A stretch of 64,000 nt of DNA, taken from assembly GCF_000247815.1 (NCBI RefSeq), contig NC_021673.1, positions 46,746,081-46,810,080 of the forward strand. The letters are read 5' to 3'. The position numbers and the translations under genes were made by a program. The notes beneath the pieces are model-generated. The model was not told the origin of the DNA and searched no databases. It saw only the letters and a list, made by a program, of their open reading frames with translations. Each line of letters starts with the position of its first letter. Within the stretch, counting starts at the first letter, position 1. Shown here in pieces: positions 1-14,069 of this stretch. The DNA is from Ficedula albicollis (taxonomy: Eukaryota; Chordata; Aves; Passeriformes; Muscicapidae).

Positions 1-406
1 GGACTCATGTAATAAATATGCAGTGATTTACAGCTTTTGGCCCATGTGCCCATACTTATCACTGAGTAAGATGACTGTAGTAGAGAGGGCAGTAGGCAGG
101 ATCAAAATTAATTCTTTAGCCTCACAAAAAAAAAGTTGCCATTGTGACCATTTAAAGGCAACCTATGATAATTCAGACAAATATTATATCTCATTTCATT
201 CAACATTCAAAGTTCAGGAACAAAACCACTGCCAGCCTTCAAGTTTCCCTGCCCACACAGTTTTATGTATCAGAAAGACAGTGGTTCTGCAGCCATTTAA
301 CACAATCATGTGCATCACTAACACAGACACTATTACTGAAATAACTTTGTGGCCTGTTTGTGCATAACTTGAAATACTCAGTCCCACACCAACACAGGAA
401 CAACAT

Positions 407-542
407 AGCGAAGTATCTCTCTTCCAAACAAGGAAGTACCTACCCATAATCCAGTTTCTTCTTAGACTGAAATTAGCGAAGTATCTCTCCTCCAAACAAG
501 GAAGTATCTACCCATAATCCAGTTTCTTCTTAGACTGAAACC
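407..542. repeat. Two-copy tandem duplication, 68-base unit
   Basis: Copy 1 is 407-474 and copy 2 is 475-542. They differ at two internal positions (C/T changes) plus the last bases. No transposon termini are seen. It could be a recent local duplication or two allelic versions left side by side by the assembler. Confidence 0.9.
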
Positions 543-1759
543 ACACAGTCAGCCCTGAACTTGGATGTTAAACATTAATCTCCATGGTTTAAGAAACCAG
601 AGAGATTAGTCATAATTACACTGACAAAATACTTATGAATCTGGAAGTGGCTGTCTTTGCTTGTCTGTCAGAATAACTCGATATTTACAATAAGGCACAT
701 CAACACTCCAAAAAGGACTGTTTAAACAACAAACATGCTAATGAAGTCTGACATTAAAAGATGTCTCTTTAACTCACTCTTAATTAAACGGACAAGGCAG
801 CTACATTTAGAGCACCTTTAGGATGTTAAGATTTCTGGCCACTGGAGGGCACCTGAATTGTTGCCAGAACAATACAGAACTACTTGCTACAGTTGCTGCA
901 GAGTTGGCAAACTTCTCCAATTTACAGAAGTCTATTTAGCGCAATAAGTTCAGCCCAGAAATGCTGGTTACAGCAAATACACATACAGCGCACACAGTGC
1001 ATTTGCTAACTCCAGAAAAATCCAGCTAGCTCATACTGTTTTTTAAATGCAGCAACATAGAATACGAGATTAACTCTTTCACCCTTCCACGTCAGTACTC
1101 AAACACGGCTCCAGAATTAATTTAGTATTAAGTAACAACAGAGCAAGCACTTCACTTCTGCAATACCAATCCAGCCAAATGTACATTGTTTCCTAAAGTC
1201 AGCTTGGAAAATGACCAAAAAGTTCTGGTGTAAAGTAACATGCACACCCATACTTCCCAAGGCAACAAAAGCACAGGATGAATTTGCTTTCACATCAGAG
1301 TTAACAGATCACGAGGTCAGGCCAACCTACAGATATATTTCACCTGCTCACCTCATCTACTTGGTGTTCCACACAGACAGAAATGCCAGAATTAGACCTC
1401 CATTAATCCTCTCCCTTGCACTTGAAGTTACTTGTCAGTGAAGAAGGAAAAGCACCAGAAAACTGAAATAACTTTTCTGGCTCCTTTCCTCGCATGAGAG
1501 GCAGCACAAGCTACACAGTGCCAGCACAGTTTAACACATTACCCTCCTGGGCTAAAGCCTGATCACAGACTACAGCAAGTTTTACCTTGGAATCAAGTGT
1601 CAGAAATGGATATTAAAAGTTAACCACTGTCAGGCTGCCTTGTGTTGGCAAGTCTAGTCAATTCAATAGGTGCTTGACTGGAAAATCAGAAATATTGCCC
1701 TGCCAAGAAAATAATTTTATCAAAAGAGACAAGAAGAGTCACACACACACAATACTTAC

Positions 1760-1779
1760 TGTCAAGGAGTTTGCCATTT
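1760..1779 (-). other. Candidate short coding exon with start codon and strong splice donor (minus strand)
   Basis: On the minus strand a GTAAGTAT splice donor begins at 1,759. Immediately before it an ATG at 1,777-1,775 opens six codons, reading M-A-N-S-L-T, up to the exon end at 1,760. A TAG acceptor at 1,782-1,780 would give a 20-base exon, but its pyrimidine tract is poor, so the exon more likely starts further right. The exon would be the start-codon exon of the gene whose GC-rich first exon ends at 4,691. Vertebrate ETFRF1 (LYRM5), a mitochondrial LYR-motif protein that regulates electron-transfer flavoprotein, also begins M-A-N-S-L. Five residues are far too few to name the gene, and no following exon with the LYR motif is visible before the left edge. 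Treat this as a lead only. Confidence 0.25.
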
Positions 1780-2924
1780 CTAGGTTCCCACCCAGTCAGC
1801 CAGCAGGCCCTGGGCTCAGAGCTTGCAAGTGCACGTTTTGAGGACACAGGAGCAAGTCACAGTTGCCTGCACAGTTTCTCACAGGTTTTATCAGGCTTGT
1901 GGAGTATGATGTTCAAGATAAATAAGGTCAGTCCTGATTTTCCTGCCATGGTATGCAGGCTACCATAGTCACAGAACAAGTTTTGCTGAAGGCAACTGCA
2001 TGATCACCACAACCCCTGCATTACCAGTTTAACTATGAATTAACGCAAGTGATTTTGATTACTGTTGTATTTGCACACTAGTCTGCCTACTAGACAATAC
2101 TCTGCAGAAACATCCTTATCCAGGAGTTTCAGACCGCACATTCACACTTCAGTTTCTGAGACAGAAACTTCCAACAGCTGTGATTCTTGTTCCATTCTTT
2201 CCACTTCCCTTTGTACCCTTGAAAACACTACAAAATCAGAGCACCACTACTACTAACCTCTTGCCTTAATATCCCCAAGACCTCAAGTTTAACTCTTCAG
2301 GACACAGTATTTCAGGATGCTAATTCAGATGTAGAGTCATGATAGTTGGGCATATGTTTCAGAAAAAAAAAATCATTACTATGTCTGAAGGGCAACCAGG
2401 TTTCACAACCAAGGTTTGTTAAGCCAGTTACTGACACACCACAATCAGAGCAAAATGCTGCTGTCCAGAGTAGACATACACCATGCAAATCACCTAGTCT
2501 ATTTATAGCTTAGGCAAGAAAAAGGAAGCTTGGGTTGATAAGGCTGTAATGCAGCATTTGAAGAATTGATTTTTCCAACCAAGCTTTACTTTGTATTAAA
2601 TCCTTGCTCCTAGAAGCTATCATGCATGGCATTGTCCTTTCCAACATGGTGTTTTTACTTATTTCTCCCCTAGACCTTGTGAAATGATCAGCCATACAAA
2701 GTGAACATTCCCGTGGATATGAGTTTATACCTAAACAGAAAACACCTAAACTAACAAATGAGCAAATATGAAATTTCTTTAGAAAACCCCAGAACAGTGA
2801 GACACTCAGTATGATTTTGTACTGAACAGCTGAATTTAGTGAGCCTCAAACTACCGCCTGGATACCTAAGCAGCCTCATTTGCAACAGTACCAGCCATTA
2901 GACAAACGCACAGCAGTCACATAC

Positions 2925-2990
2925 CTGCAGCTGTCAGCACCTTTTTATCAAAAGTGCAAGATCAACATTAGGTTCCTGGACTGTTAGGTA
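2925..2990 (-). other. Candidate non-coding exon (minus strand)
   Basis: The minus strand shows CTGCAG followed by GTATGTG, a good consensus donor with the exon ending at 2,925. An AG acceptor at about 2,991 would define a 66-base exon. One frame is open for most of its length but ends in TGA before the donor, so if it is real it is probably a 5' untranslated or alternative exon. The acceptor has a weak pyrimidine tract, so a chance match cannot be excluded. Confidence 0.18.
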
Positions 2991-3047
2991 CTGAAATTCA
3001 CATTATAACTTGGGCCAATACACACCAGTAAGTTTAGCCGTTTAGGC

Positions 3048-3428
<381 letters not shown>

Positions 3429-3879
3429 GGAGCCTTGCAGTAACACCTTTTTCTCACTGAGAAACAAAATCATAACTGGAAGGTGCTGTCTGGTGTGTCT
3501 GAACTTAAGAGTCAGGAAAACCCTGACACTCTTTCAGCTAGTTTTCTTGTCTTTGCCCTTACTGTAGTCTCAGCGCATAAAGATCCTGTTTTACTGAAAC
3601 CCCTCCTTGATTTCCGTCCCTCGACCTCAGCATACCAGCCCAGCCTTTTTCCATTCACCACTTGCATACTTTGGGGGATGGGAGGACCACAGATGTCTGG
3701 AATATACAGAGTGTCAGAACAATGGCTGCTCCATGAGAAAGAGATGAAGAAGTGGCTGATTACAAAGATCAACATTGCTATTCCTAAAGTCACAAGGAAG
3801 TTGCCCGTGGCACCTTCACACAGTCTGTCCTTTCTTTCCAGAAAGGATAATCTTCAGATAAGGTTTCTGAGTAGAGATA

Positions 3880-3970
3880 CAAAAAAAAAAAAACAACCAA
3901 CAAAAAAAAAAAAAAAAAAAAAGGGAAAAAAAAAAAAAAAAAAAAAAACCAAAAAAAACCAACCAACAAA
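3880..3970. repeat. A-rich low-complexity tract
   Basis: Interrupted poly-A runs with short GGG and CCAA interruptions. It could be an old poly-A tail or simple-repeat expansion. No retroelement body is recognisable beside it. Confidence 0.8.
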
Positions 3971-4079
3971 CTGCCCAGCGAGTTTTAACTAGGGAAGAAT
4001 TCAAGCTTTTGTTAAATTTAAGAAAACTTGCTGCTCTAGGAGCAGCTAATCATGCACAATAGAGACGAACTAAGCTTCG

Positions 4080-4141
4080 TTAAAAAACAAACAACTAAAC
4101 TAAAAACAAACAACAAAACAACAAACCACAAAACAACACAC
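4080..4141. repeat. AAAC-type low-complexity tract
   Basis: Irregular repeats of A-rich words with C (AAC, AAAC) just upstream of the CpG island. This is simple-sequence DNA with no other feature seen. Confidence 0.7.
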
Positions 4142-4690
4142 CTGGAAACGCTGTTCCTAGAGAAATGAGTGCCCTAGATAGTTCTGGGAGTAACCGCAAG
4201 TTGATCCCCCCACCTCAGGACCGCGTTGCTTTGGGAGGCTGGAGCCGCCGCGGTCCCCCAGGCAGCCACGGGAAGCAGCGGGAGAGCCCCGCACCGCCCG
4301 CAGTCCGAGCCATTCCCTACAGCACCCTGCTAAGGCGGGCATTAAAAAACTTAATTTGCCCCCAGCACCGGGGAAGCTTCCTTTCGGTGACACCCAGAAG
4401 CAGCAGCATAACCCCTCCAGCAAATATGCAATCCCACTAAGACCGAAACCCCACAAGGCAACAGATTAGTTATCTCCCGCTGACTGCAGTGACCGTGATT
4501 AATTATATTCGGTACAAAGAGACCCGTACCCTGCTCTCTTCCCCTTTCTGTCACCAAAGGGGATCTGCAGCCCACCGGCTGCACCCTAAAAAGGGAGGGA
4601 GAGGAACCTTTAAAATAATAATAAAAAAGGGTCATTAAAGTGCTCCGGGCACTGCTGCAAGCGAGAGCAGAGCCGGGCGTAGGGACTCAC

Positions 4691-4782
4691 CTTCTCCTGC
4701 AGACCAGAGCAGCCACCCCCTCGCCCCAGGACGAGCTTCCCAAGGGACACCTCGGGAGCTGCAGCTGCCGCTCCTGCGGCCA
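4691..4782 (-). other. 3' part of probable first exon, minus strand
   Basis: Reading the minus strand, GC-rich sequence ends in CTGCAGGAGAAG followed by GTGAGTCC, a near-perfect splice donor, so the exon ends at 4,691. The upstream part of the exon runs straight into the 640-base G run at 4,783-5,422, so neither its start nor its coding status can be read. Beyond the run, two close ATG codons (minus strand, 5,451-5,456) open GC-rich frames, but the frame across the G run is meaningless. In vertebrates such CpG-island first exons are often 5' untranslated. The gene's identity is unknown. Confidence 0.5.
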
Positions 4783-5424
<642 letters not shown>

Positions 5425-5606
5425 GCCGCGGCCGGGCCCCGCGCGCGGCATTCCATAGGCGCCCGGCGCTCAGGGCAGGCAGAGGGAGGAGGAGAAATAG
5501 TGCCCGGCTCCCAGGGCGGAGGGAGACAGGGAGCGGGGAAGCGGCTCTAGCGGGGGGAAGGCCGGGCCGGGCTGGGCAGGGCAGGGCTAGGCTGGGCTGG
5601 GCTGGG

Positions 5607-5823
<217 letters not shown>

Positions 5824-6097
5824 GGGGATCCGCGCGGGGTCCCGCTTTGGGAAGGGAAGCGGGGGGAGTGGGGGGCAAAAGGTGATTGTGACTCTCTCTC
5901 TCTCTCTCCTACTCCCTTCCCCCTCCCCGTTTAATTTGGAGTTTCGTTGCCTGGGGGGTTTAATTTTTTTTAATTTTTTTTTTTTTAATGCACGTCACCA
6001 AACTCCGTCTTCCCAAAGGCCCGCTTCGCCAAGCCCGGGAGACGCTCGGGCTGCTGTGGAAAACCCGCCCTGGCGCTGTGATGGAGCAGCCGCCGAG

Positions 6098-6316
<219 letters not shown>

Positions 6317-6502
6317 GGCCCGGGGCTCGTCCCGGCCCGGGAAGGTGGCGGCGGGCCCGCCCACGTCGGCGGAAACGCGCTCCCGCTCTGCCCTTGTAAA
6401 TATTTGTCAGGAAGCAGTGGCCAAAGAAAGTATCTCGTTATGCAATTTTTAAATTTTTTTTTTTTTTTTAAGAGGAGCAGCGAACTTCCCTCCCTTCCCC
6501 TC

Positions 6503-6728
6503 CCCAATACCTCCTCCTCCCCGCCCGCCCCTCGCTTCTTTAGCGAGTCGTAAAAAACAGGAAAGTACGAATTGCACAAGGTTTTTTCGCGGCGTGTGAA
6601 GGCAGGTCCGTGGCGCCCAATACCTCCTCCTCCCCGCCCGCCCCTCGCTTCTTTAGCGAGTCGTAAAAAACAGGAAAGTACGAATTGCACAAGGTTTTTT
6701 CGCGGCGTGTGAAGGCACGTCCGTGGCG
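6503..6728. repeat. Two-copy tandem duplication, 113-base unit
   Basis: Copy 1 is 6,503-6,615 and copy 2 is 6,616-6,728. They differ by a single G/C change near the end. The unit is CpG-containing and lies at the right edge of the CpG island. It is either a very recent duplication or an allelic pair kept by the assembler. Confidence 0.9.
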
Positions 6729-7164
6729 GCCTCTTCTCGGCGTGCTCGGGCTTGCATAGCAGAATGTTTTACAGACTTTTTGCGTGCACCGTCTTGCACT
6801 GGCAAAGTCTGCGTTTAACATACCAGGAGGGGAAAACACATTCACACCTCCCTTCACATGGAACAAGGACCGTATATACCAACGTGGCTATAGAAAACGT
6901 CCATTGCCAGCGAAAGATGGATATTATTTTGTTGCCCCTGCAGTATAAATTTGCTTTGGTAGGAGCTGATGTGGGAGATCGAATTCTTGTTTTGCTTCTT
7001 GCAGCCTCTTGTCCCCCGCCAGCCTCCAGTTTCTGCAGTTCTTGCAGCGGGGAGATGTGGGGTTCACAGAGAGGCTACCTTTATGCCTGTTTTTTTTCCA
7101 CTGATAAGCTGGTTTTAAACAGGCTCTAAGTTTCTACTTAGGAAGTTGCGCTTAAAGATTTGGT

Positions 7165-7276
7165 TTTTTTTCCCCGTTGATTTTTTCGCTCACATGTAGT
7201 GTTAGGCTAAAGAAATTTTCGTTTTTTCCCCGTTGATTTTTTCACTCACATGTAGTGTTAGGCTAAAGAAATTTTC
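7165..7276. repeat. Two-copy tandem duplication, 56-base unit
   Basis: Copies at about 7,165-7,220 and 7,221-7,276 differ by an A/G change in TTTTTCGCTCAC versus TTTTTCACTCAC and by T-run length at the start. No other feature is seen in it. Confidence 0.85.
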
Positions 7277-8024
7277 ACAGTGCTGCTTGATTTTCACGTA
7301 AGCTGCTTTCTTTTGAATTTGGATCTTTTCCAAGCAGGGGATTTCTCCTGGGCTGGGGGTTTGTTGGGAGGTTAGTGTAAGGCTTGCTGTATACAAGAGA
7401 CAAGATGGAACTGGCATGGGTGACAGGGGGCCACAATCCAATGGGGTAAGTGCAGGAGAGGGGTTCCAAGGGTGGGTTAGCTGTCACTACTCGTGACATT
7501 GGAAAGGCAGTGGTGATAAAAAAGAAATCCTATTTTCCTCCCCACTACCCCTGCCACTAACCCTTCCTACACCTGCAGGGTGTAGGAATCATGCACCCAC
7601 CACCTGCCTCTGCTGTGGGCAACCTCTGGTGCACACTAGTAAGGAGAAGAAATGCCAGCTGGACAGCCCTGAGGGCTGAGAATCGAGAAATGCAACTTTC
7701 CTTGTCGTGCTGTTTTCTCTTAGGACGGTTGCCCATTTTGACAATACTGGTCAAAAGAAGGGCAAGCTGTTGGCAAGAGCTGGCAAAGAAAATTCTGCCA
7801 GATCACGCCAGTGGACTGTGAGTGTTCATCACCTTCCTGGGGAATTATTTGGTGCAGCTATGAGCAGAAGAATCTTGTTCTTGACACCAGAAATTTGATT
7901 CCAATTTAAGATGCGAGACAGAGAAAGTATTCCTGAAGATTGGCTTGAGCAATAAAAAAAAGACAAAAGGGTGTGGGGGGAAGAGCTAATTTCTTTGTCC
8001 ACCTTCCTTTCTCAGCTGCCTTCT

Positions 8025-8160
8025 TCTACAACCTTGAGAAAATCTGCTCTGCCTCGGTTTCACCCTCTGTAAAATGGGAATGGTAATACTGACAAACCCC
8101 TCCTTTTAGATCCCTGGATCAAAGATACTATATAAGTTCAAAGTGCTGTTTCTATAGGGC
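8025..8160 (+). mobile_element. MIR-type CORE-SINE fragment
   Basis: The plus strand carries the diagnostic MIR order: a 'GCCTC-GTTTC' block, then CTCTGTAAAATGGGAATGG, then an AT-rich part with remnants of the 'aag-tgct' tail. MIR elements are ancient tRNA-derived SINEs shared by amniotes. This copy is degraded and truncated at both ends. Identification is by recall of the consensus, without alignment. Confidence 0.65.
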
Positions 8161-9681
8161 ATTATTGCCAAATTCACTATAAGCAATTCCATTGGGTACT
8201 TGATAACAACAGTAGAATCAGTCAAACGCCCTTGATGCATTGCATGGTCCCAGATACATTTCAGAGCCTCTTTGTGTGCCATCCCACCCCCTGAGGTCTG
8301 CAGGGATGGGGATTTTGGAGCCTGGATTTTGCAGGAGCGGGAGGGGTACAGTCCATGTCTTTGCTTCTGGCCCCTGAACTGTGGACCGCTTTTCTTTTTG
8401 ACCTGACGAGGACAACTGGAACTAGACCTTTTGAAAACAGGTTTAAAACATACAACTTATATATGTATATATATATCAATTTCGTAAGGCCTTTAGTACC
8501 TAATGATTAACTCTTGTTGATTTTTGGATGCTTTTTTTCTGCATGGGTTGTTGTAATTTTAATCTCTATTTGTTTCACTGCAAAGTGGTTAGGATACTTT
8601 TGCATCTAGACACGTTGCTTGAAAATTTGGTTTGCATCAGCTTTGCAGTTTTTAGCTATTAGGTAGCTAAACATTTTCTAAAATTATATCTTAAAAAAAT
8701 GCCCAAACCCCTACTCCAGAAAAACAAATATCTTAATAGCCAAATTGCAGTTATGATTAACTTGTCAGTGTTCTCGCAATTATAAAAATGTTTCTAAAAT
8801 ACATTTAATATTCTTATTTTTAAAAAATATAGTTTGTCAAGTTCCAGTGTCAAACCTAGAAGAGTAAATGTTATATGGGATATTACAATGTGGGGTTTCA
8901 TCAGTAAATTCACAAACAGTCCAGTTATTCATTCTCTTTTACTTTTTTTCGTTTCTTCCCCAAGAAGCACTGAGTGTGTCTATGCAGCTTCAGAAGTTTC
9001 CTCTGAGCTCTTTTATAGTTTAATAGGTTTGTTTTAGTGGTAGTTTACTAGAATATGCTGCAGACATTTTTTTTTTTTTTTCAAAAGGTCAAGCAGTCTC
9101 CTAACATGTCCATTGTGTATCCTTGCAGTAAGAAATCCTCGGTGTAAAGGAGAGCTTCATGGTTGAATTTTTAAAGATAGTGATTTAAATATTTTTGTTA
9201 ACTCTTTTTGGTTTTTTTTGGTCCTTAGCACTACTTTTGAAAAATCAACTTTTAGTACAATAAAAAGTAGAAAGCCTATTAATTAAAAATAAGAAACAGT
9301 TAAATGTAAACTTAGATGGTCATTTTTCCTTCTGAAATCCTGGTGTTTTCCTATGTTTGTAAGGAACGTAGTAACAAATGAGTGACCATGTACTAATATG
9401 AGGACAAAGCAAAATTACCAATTACAGAAATATCTAGGGCTCTGGGCCTGAATCTTTGATTTCCCATATGGATCTTAAAAATGTATGCATAATTGGCTTC
9501 TAACTGTGCATGCTCTAGGAACATATTCAAGAATCAACTACAGATATTTATTTTCAGACCCTAAGTATCTATTCACTTGTCAGCAAAAAGATAGATCATT
9601 CTGATCCTCTTAACCAGAAAGAAAAAAGGGAGTCTTCTTCTAGCAAAGTGAGGTTATAGTGTATTTAAAAAGTCACATAGC

Positions 9682-10201
9682 CTCACTTTCATACAGGAGC
9701 GAAGGGGAAAAGAGAGGGGGATGCTTGTGATATTTAAGCACTCTTTGAGACACAGGACTAATCAATGTTGCTTTTCCCTCATACTTGAGACCTACGTTTT
9801 ATTAATACACATCAAGGTCTTTACTCTGCTAAAGTAAATAGCTATGCCATTCAGGCTCAGTATCAGTGGAACAAAAATATTCTTTATGAACAAAGAGATC
9901 TCACTTTCATACAGGAGCGAAAGGGAAAAGAGAGGGGGATGCTTGTGATATTTAAGCACTCTTTGAGACACAGGACTAATCAATCCTCACTTTCATACAG
10001 GAGCGAAGGGGAAAAGAGAGGGGGATGCTTGTGATATTTAAGCACTCTTTGAGACACAGGACTAATCAATGTTACTTTTCCCTCATACTTGAGACCTACG
10101 TTTTATTAATACACATCAAGGTCTTTACTCTGCTAAAGTAAATAGCTATGCCATTCAGGCTCAGTTTCAGTGGAAAAAAATATTCTTTATGAACAAAGAG
10201 A
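9682..10201. repeat. Composite tandem duplication with A-B-A-A-B layout
   Basis: Unit A (85 bases) occurs at 9,682-9,766, 9,900-9,984 and 9,986-10,070. Unit B (about 131-133 bases) occurs at 9,767-9,899 and 10,071-10,201. The copies are nearly identical: A differs by one G/A change, and B by two substitutions plus 1-base length changes. A 218-base A+B block was therefore duplicated with an extra A between the copies. It has no protein-coding frame, inverted termini or target-site duplication. Confidence 0.9.
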
Positions 10202-13200
10202 AGTAGAATTATTCAAAATAAAAATAATGGTAAGATTTTACTTTTCTCACAAATTATGCAAAAAAAAAAAAAGTGCGTGTGTGTCCAGGTGACTTTGAAG
10301 GAAAAAAATACCCTACAAATTAATAATAAATTAGTACAGAATATAATTATTAAAAAATCTTGTTAATTGGTTCAAATTACATAAATTACAGTAGTCTATA
10401 AATGTTGCTGCAAGCATCAGAAATAGAATCGTCACTGGCCACCAATTTGATTTAAAAAAAAAAGCTGTTCTTTCCCTTTGTGCTCATTTTGGATAAATGC
10501 AATATGCCTTCATACTTCATTCTTTAATTCAGTACACGTGAATTCCTATAACAGTTTATTTATCAGGTATGTTTCAGAAACTAAGATTAAAGTCTCCAGC
10601 TGATATAAGTAGCTGAGGCATTACTCATCTGAATATCTGATCACTGGCATATTAAGCAATGGAACAGACTAAACACGAAGCATTGTACCTTCCAATACGT
10701 ATGTTTTAATTACTACTAGCCAAATAAATATCAAGATGGCTTTATATTCAAAATTTAATGCATGATCATGTGAACAAAAATCCACAATAGTGATCAAAAC
10801 ATTGTCATCATTGCATCTATGCAGCACCTAAGTTTTTGTTTAAAATTTCTGTGTGCCTGTCTCTTAATGGTTATGGGTCTCACACTCATTTAAAACAATT
10901 GCAATGGTTGTGTTGAGGTACCCTGGCAGAAAAGACATCCAAAAACACAGGAGAAAACAATTCCAGTTGCAGAGGTGTGACACTGACCCCCTTCTTCCCT
11001 AATCAAACTCTGTCCACATGAAACCTCTGGCTTCCGAGAGTTGTAACCCTTTAATTGTCAATACTCTAAATGCATAGCTGTACTCATATAGGAAGTTGCC
11101 TTTAAGAAGGTAGCTGATCTATAATTTTGCCTTTTTCTTTCAATAGCTTTAGGCCAGGTTTCCTTATTCCGAGTAATTGGCTCTAATATGTAATCTTAAA
11201 ACATAAGATAGTAAATCATTAAGACACAATTTTTCTGTTCAGACCACTCTTTCTTAATTACCATGCAGTCTGAAAATATGAGACTATCAGAGTAGTAGTT
11301 TCATCTGAACAGGGCTGTGCATGGATTAGGGCTTCAGAATTTCCTTATGCCGCAGAAGAATTCCCTCTCCCTTTCTAGCTGAAAGCCCCGAGCAGCTGTA
11401 AACACCTCATGCTTTCTGGAGGCTTGGCTCCCCTAACACAGCCTGGTCATCTTACGAATCCACTGGTCAAATGAATTTCAATGACCAGTAATCAAAATTT
11501 TCCTTAAAGCCTGCAGCATGAAGGTTGTGGTGGTTGTAGCATTTGTGCAGTTATGGCAAGGAAGTGCTGTGTTTCTGAACGCCTTGGTTCTCGATTTCTC
11601 ACCCGCGTGAGATGCGGGTGACACCATACTCCAGGCATATTTACGGACACCGCTGGAGAAAGGGTAGGAGTGATGGAGACAACAGCTAGAAACTCCAACG
11701 CCTCAACGTGATTACAGTATGTTTTTCTTTCCTTGCTCTTTCAATTCACAGTAAATTTCATCCCAGCTCTTAGAAATCATCATTATTTCCCCCTTTTTAT
11801 TTCAAAATGGTTGCATATTTTTCATTCACGAAAAGGTTAAAGGCGTTTCCCCATCGCAGGAGGGATTATCTTACCAGAGGATTCTGGGACTGCAGATGTA
11901 TACTGCGGCAAAATCCTAAATTCATCGGCAAAAAAAAATCATTTCCAGACCCCAGCTGCTAAAAATAATAGAATTATAGTAAATCATTGATAAGATTAAA
12001 ACATAAAGCCATTTTTACATTCCAAAGTGCTCTAAAACATGAGTCTTTTTTCTTAATTCATTTCTTAAAAAATGCAAATTTTAAAGTAGCTTTTCTATCC
12101 CAAGCACGCAGCGCCATGAAATCGATAATTTTTGATCTTTTGGTTAGTAGGCAACATGGTGAGCTATTGCAGTGACTGCAGGCAGCAGACATGTTCTTGT
12201 CAGCTAAAAATTTTCATATTGTTTTTGAGTCCATGGAGATTTGCGGATGGGATGCAGCCAGTTATAGCTTCAGCTTGCACTTTGCTGGGGGGACATAAAC
12301 CAGCACTGTTTTAGATGCGTGTATAGATATAGATACAGGTTTTAAAAACAAGAAGCATTACTGGATTTTAAACAAAAAATTATGTAAAAAGAATGGCTGG
12401 TGTGATTATAATCGCATCATGCAGGGTCCACGGTTTCCATTTAGTGAAATTTCGCAGAGGGCAACTTCTTAAGAACATCCCTGCTGTGCAGAGTGAAAAG
12501 CATGAACAAACCAAAGACAGAATTCATCTGTGTTTATATTTTACAGACAATGAAAAACCTACTCTTTGTATGCCTTTTTTTCCACCTTATTATTTCACGA
12601 AAACTGCAGCATTTTCCCCGCCCCCACCCGAACACTCACCACCCCAGCACTGCGGTGTTCGGTCTTTCTTTCTTTTTTCTCTTTTCCATCTCTTCTTTTT
12701 TGCTTTCACAAATTCTGCACGCGCCATCTTTGTCTATTGTTACTCTTCTCTAATTTCTCTTGCCCATTCTCTTTCAAATCAGCTAATAAACAGAGGGCTA
12801 AATGCCTGATCAATGCTTATATGTTATATTCTGCCCGTCTTTTTTTCTTTCTGAGAAATAAAATAAAATTAAAAAAAAACCAACACCCCACACCCCAAAA
12901 TTTCTATATTACCATAACCTGTTGTATACAGTGGTGATAAAAAACATTATTAACATAATAGCAACAGCTGCAGCCTAAATATAAGCTATGAGATAATAAA
13001 TGTGCTACAACAAATTAATTTGCTGCAGGTGCTTGTGCTCTGAACTGCGTAACCCAAACCATTTCAAGTCTGAATACAATTATTATTCCCCCCACATGCT
13101 AAAACAAAGTGCAGAGCAAAATGTCCTGTTATTAGAAATATCTTGTCCTGTCCCCCGAACATTTTTACCATCAGCAAAGGATGGAAGAAAGGGGTTTAAA

Positions 13201-13640
13201 ACCTTAGTAGAAAGCTGTGGCATTTAAAAATATTTAACGAGGCTTCAAGCCATGTCCAGGCTTGAAGAGATAATGTCTGTTTAGACATTAATTTGTACTT
13301 ATTGTCTCTTAACCAGAACTCTATAGGTAAGGATACAGCGAGGTATTACATACGTGCAATTGGCAAGGCAGGGGCTGTAAACATCTCATTAGCAACAGAT
13401 GCATATTTGTGTGTGTTGGCTCTTCCACTTACTTCATTGCAGAGAAAAAAAAATCTCTTTGCAATTTGGCTTGTATAATGAGCAGTGAACTAAGCAGGGT
13501 TTTTTAATGTTTTTTTTCTCCTGGTAAATGTAGTGTTTTTGGAAGCCAGTTACTAGTTACCTTACAGGCATATACTAGTAGCATGTTGCAGCATTCTTCA
13601 GGCTACGAAGATGGGAAGTTAGATGAAGCCAAGTGGTCTC
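10202..13640. other. AT-rich non-coding sequence
   Basis: Unique AT-rich sequence with long stretches free of recognisable repeats, interspersed with A or T runs. Reading frames up to 138 codons near 12.4-12.9 kb are rich in F, S and H from pyrimidine-rich DNA and show no domain. The lack of repeats would be compatible with conserved non-coding elements, but conservation cannot be judged from one sequence. Confidence 0.4.
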
Positions 13641-13646
13641 TTTTCA

Positions 13647-13826
13647 TTTGGGCACTGTGTTGTAAAAATTAAGCACGTGCTTCTTTCTTTATCTTCCCCC
13701 CCCTCCCGCTTTTTTTTTAATGTTAAGAGACCTAATTTTGGGCACTGTGTTGTAAAAATTAAGCACGTGCTTCTTTCTTTATCTTCCCCCCCTCCCGCTT
13801 TTTTTTTAACGTTAAGAGACCTAATT
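13647..13826. repeat. Two-copy tandem duplication, 90-base unit, each with a CACGTG box
   Basis: Copy 1 is 13,647-13,736 and copy 2 is 13,737-13,826. They differ by one base in the C run, one T/C change (TAATGTTAAG versus TAACGTTAAG) and the last bases. Each contains the palindrome AAGCACGTGCTT with a central CACGTG E-box (13,674-13,679; 13,764-13,769). A third CACGTG lies at 13,903-13,908. Confidence 0.9.
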
Positions 13827-14069
13827 GTCTGAAACTGAGTGAAAAGACACACTTAGGGGCTCAGCTGTGCTGACTTTACTTGTTTTTTACATTGCCACAG
13901 CGCACGTGAAAAGCGCACGCTTTTTTTTTTTTTTTTTCCTGTTTTTTTTGCAAATGTAATGAGAGAACTTGCATATTTTAAAAGATTGGTTATTCTCACA
14001 GAGTAACCTTGAAACGTTCTTTCTACGATCGTGAAAAAATACCTATGGTGAGTATCCTAAGAGAAGTGA

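Larger units (their letters stand above)
6761..9680. other. Non-coding sequence right of the CpG island
   Basis: Mostly unique sequence that becomes AT-rich beyond 8.4 kb. It holds the 56-base duplication (7,165-7,276), a MIR fragment (8,025-8,160), a short TA repeat (about 8,459-8,476) and a T run (9,067-9,081). Open frames here are short and have no recognisable protein features. Confidence 0.5.

Noticed and set aside
12393..12937. Overlapping plus-strand frames of 86-138 codons
   Set aside because: They are rich in F, S and L from pyrimidine-rich DNA, overlap in three frames and lack domains.
13370..13410. TGTAAACATC, resembling the mature start of miR-30
   Set aside because: The flanking sequence does not fold into a hairpin with a matching star arm by inspection.
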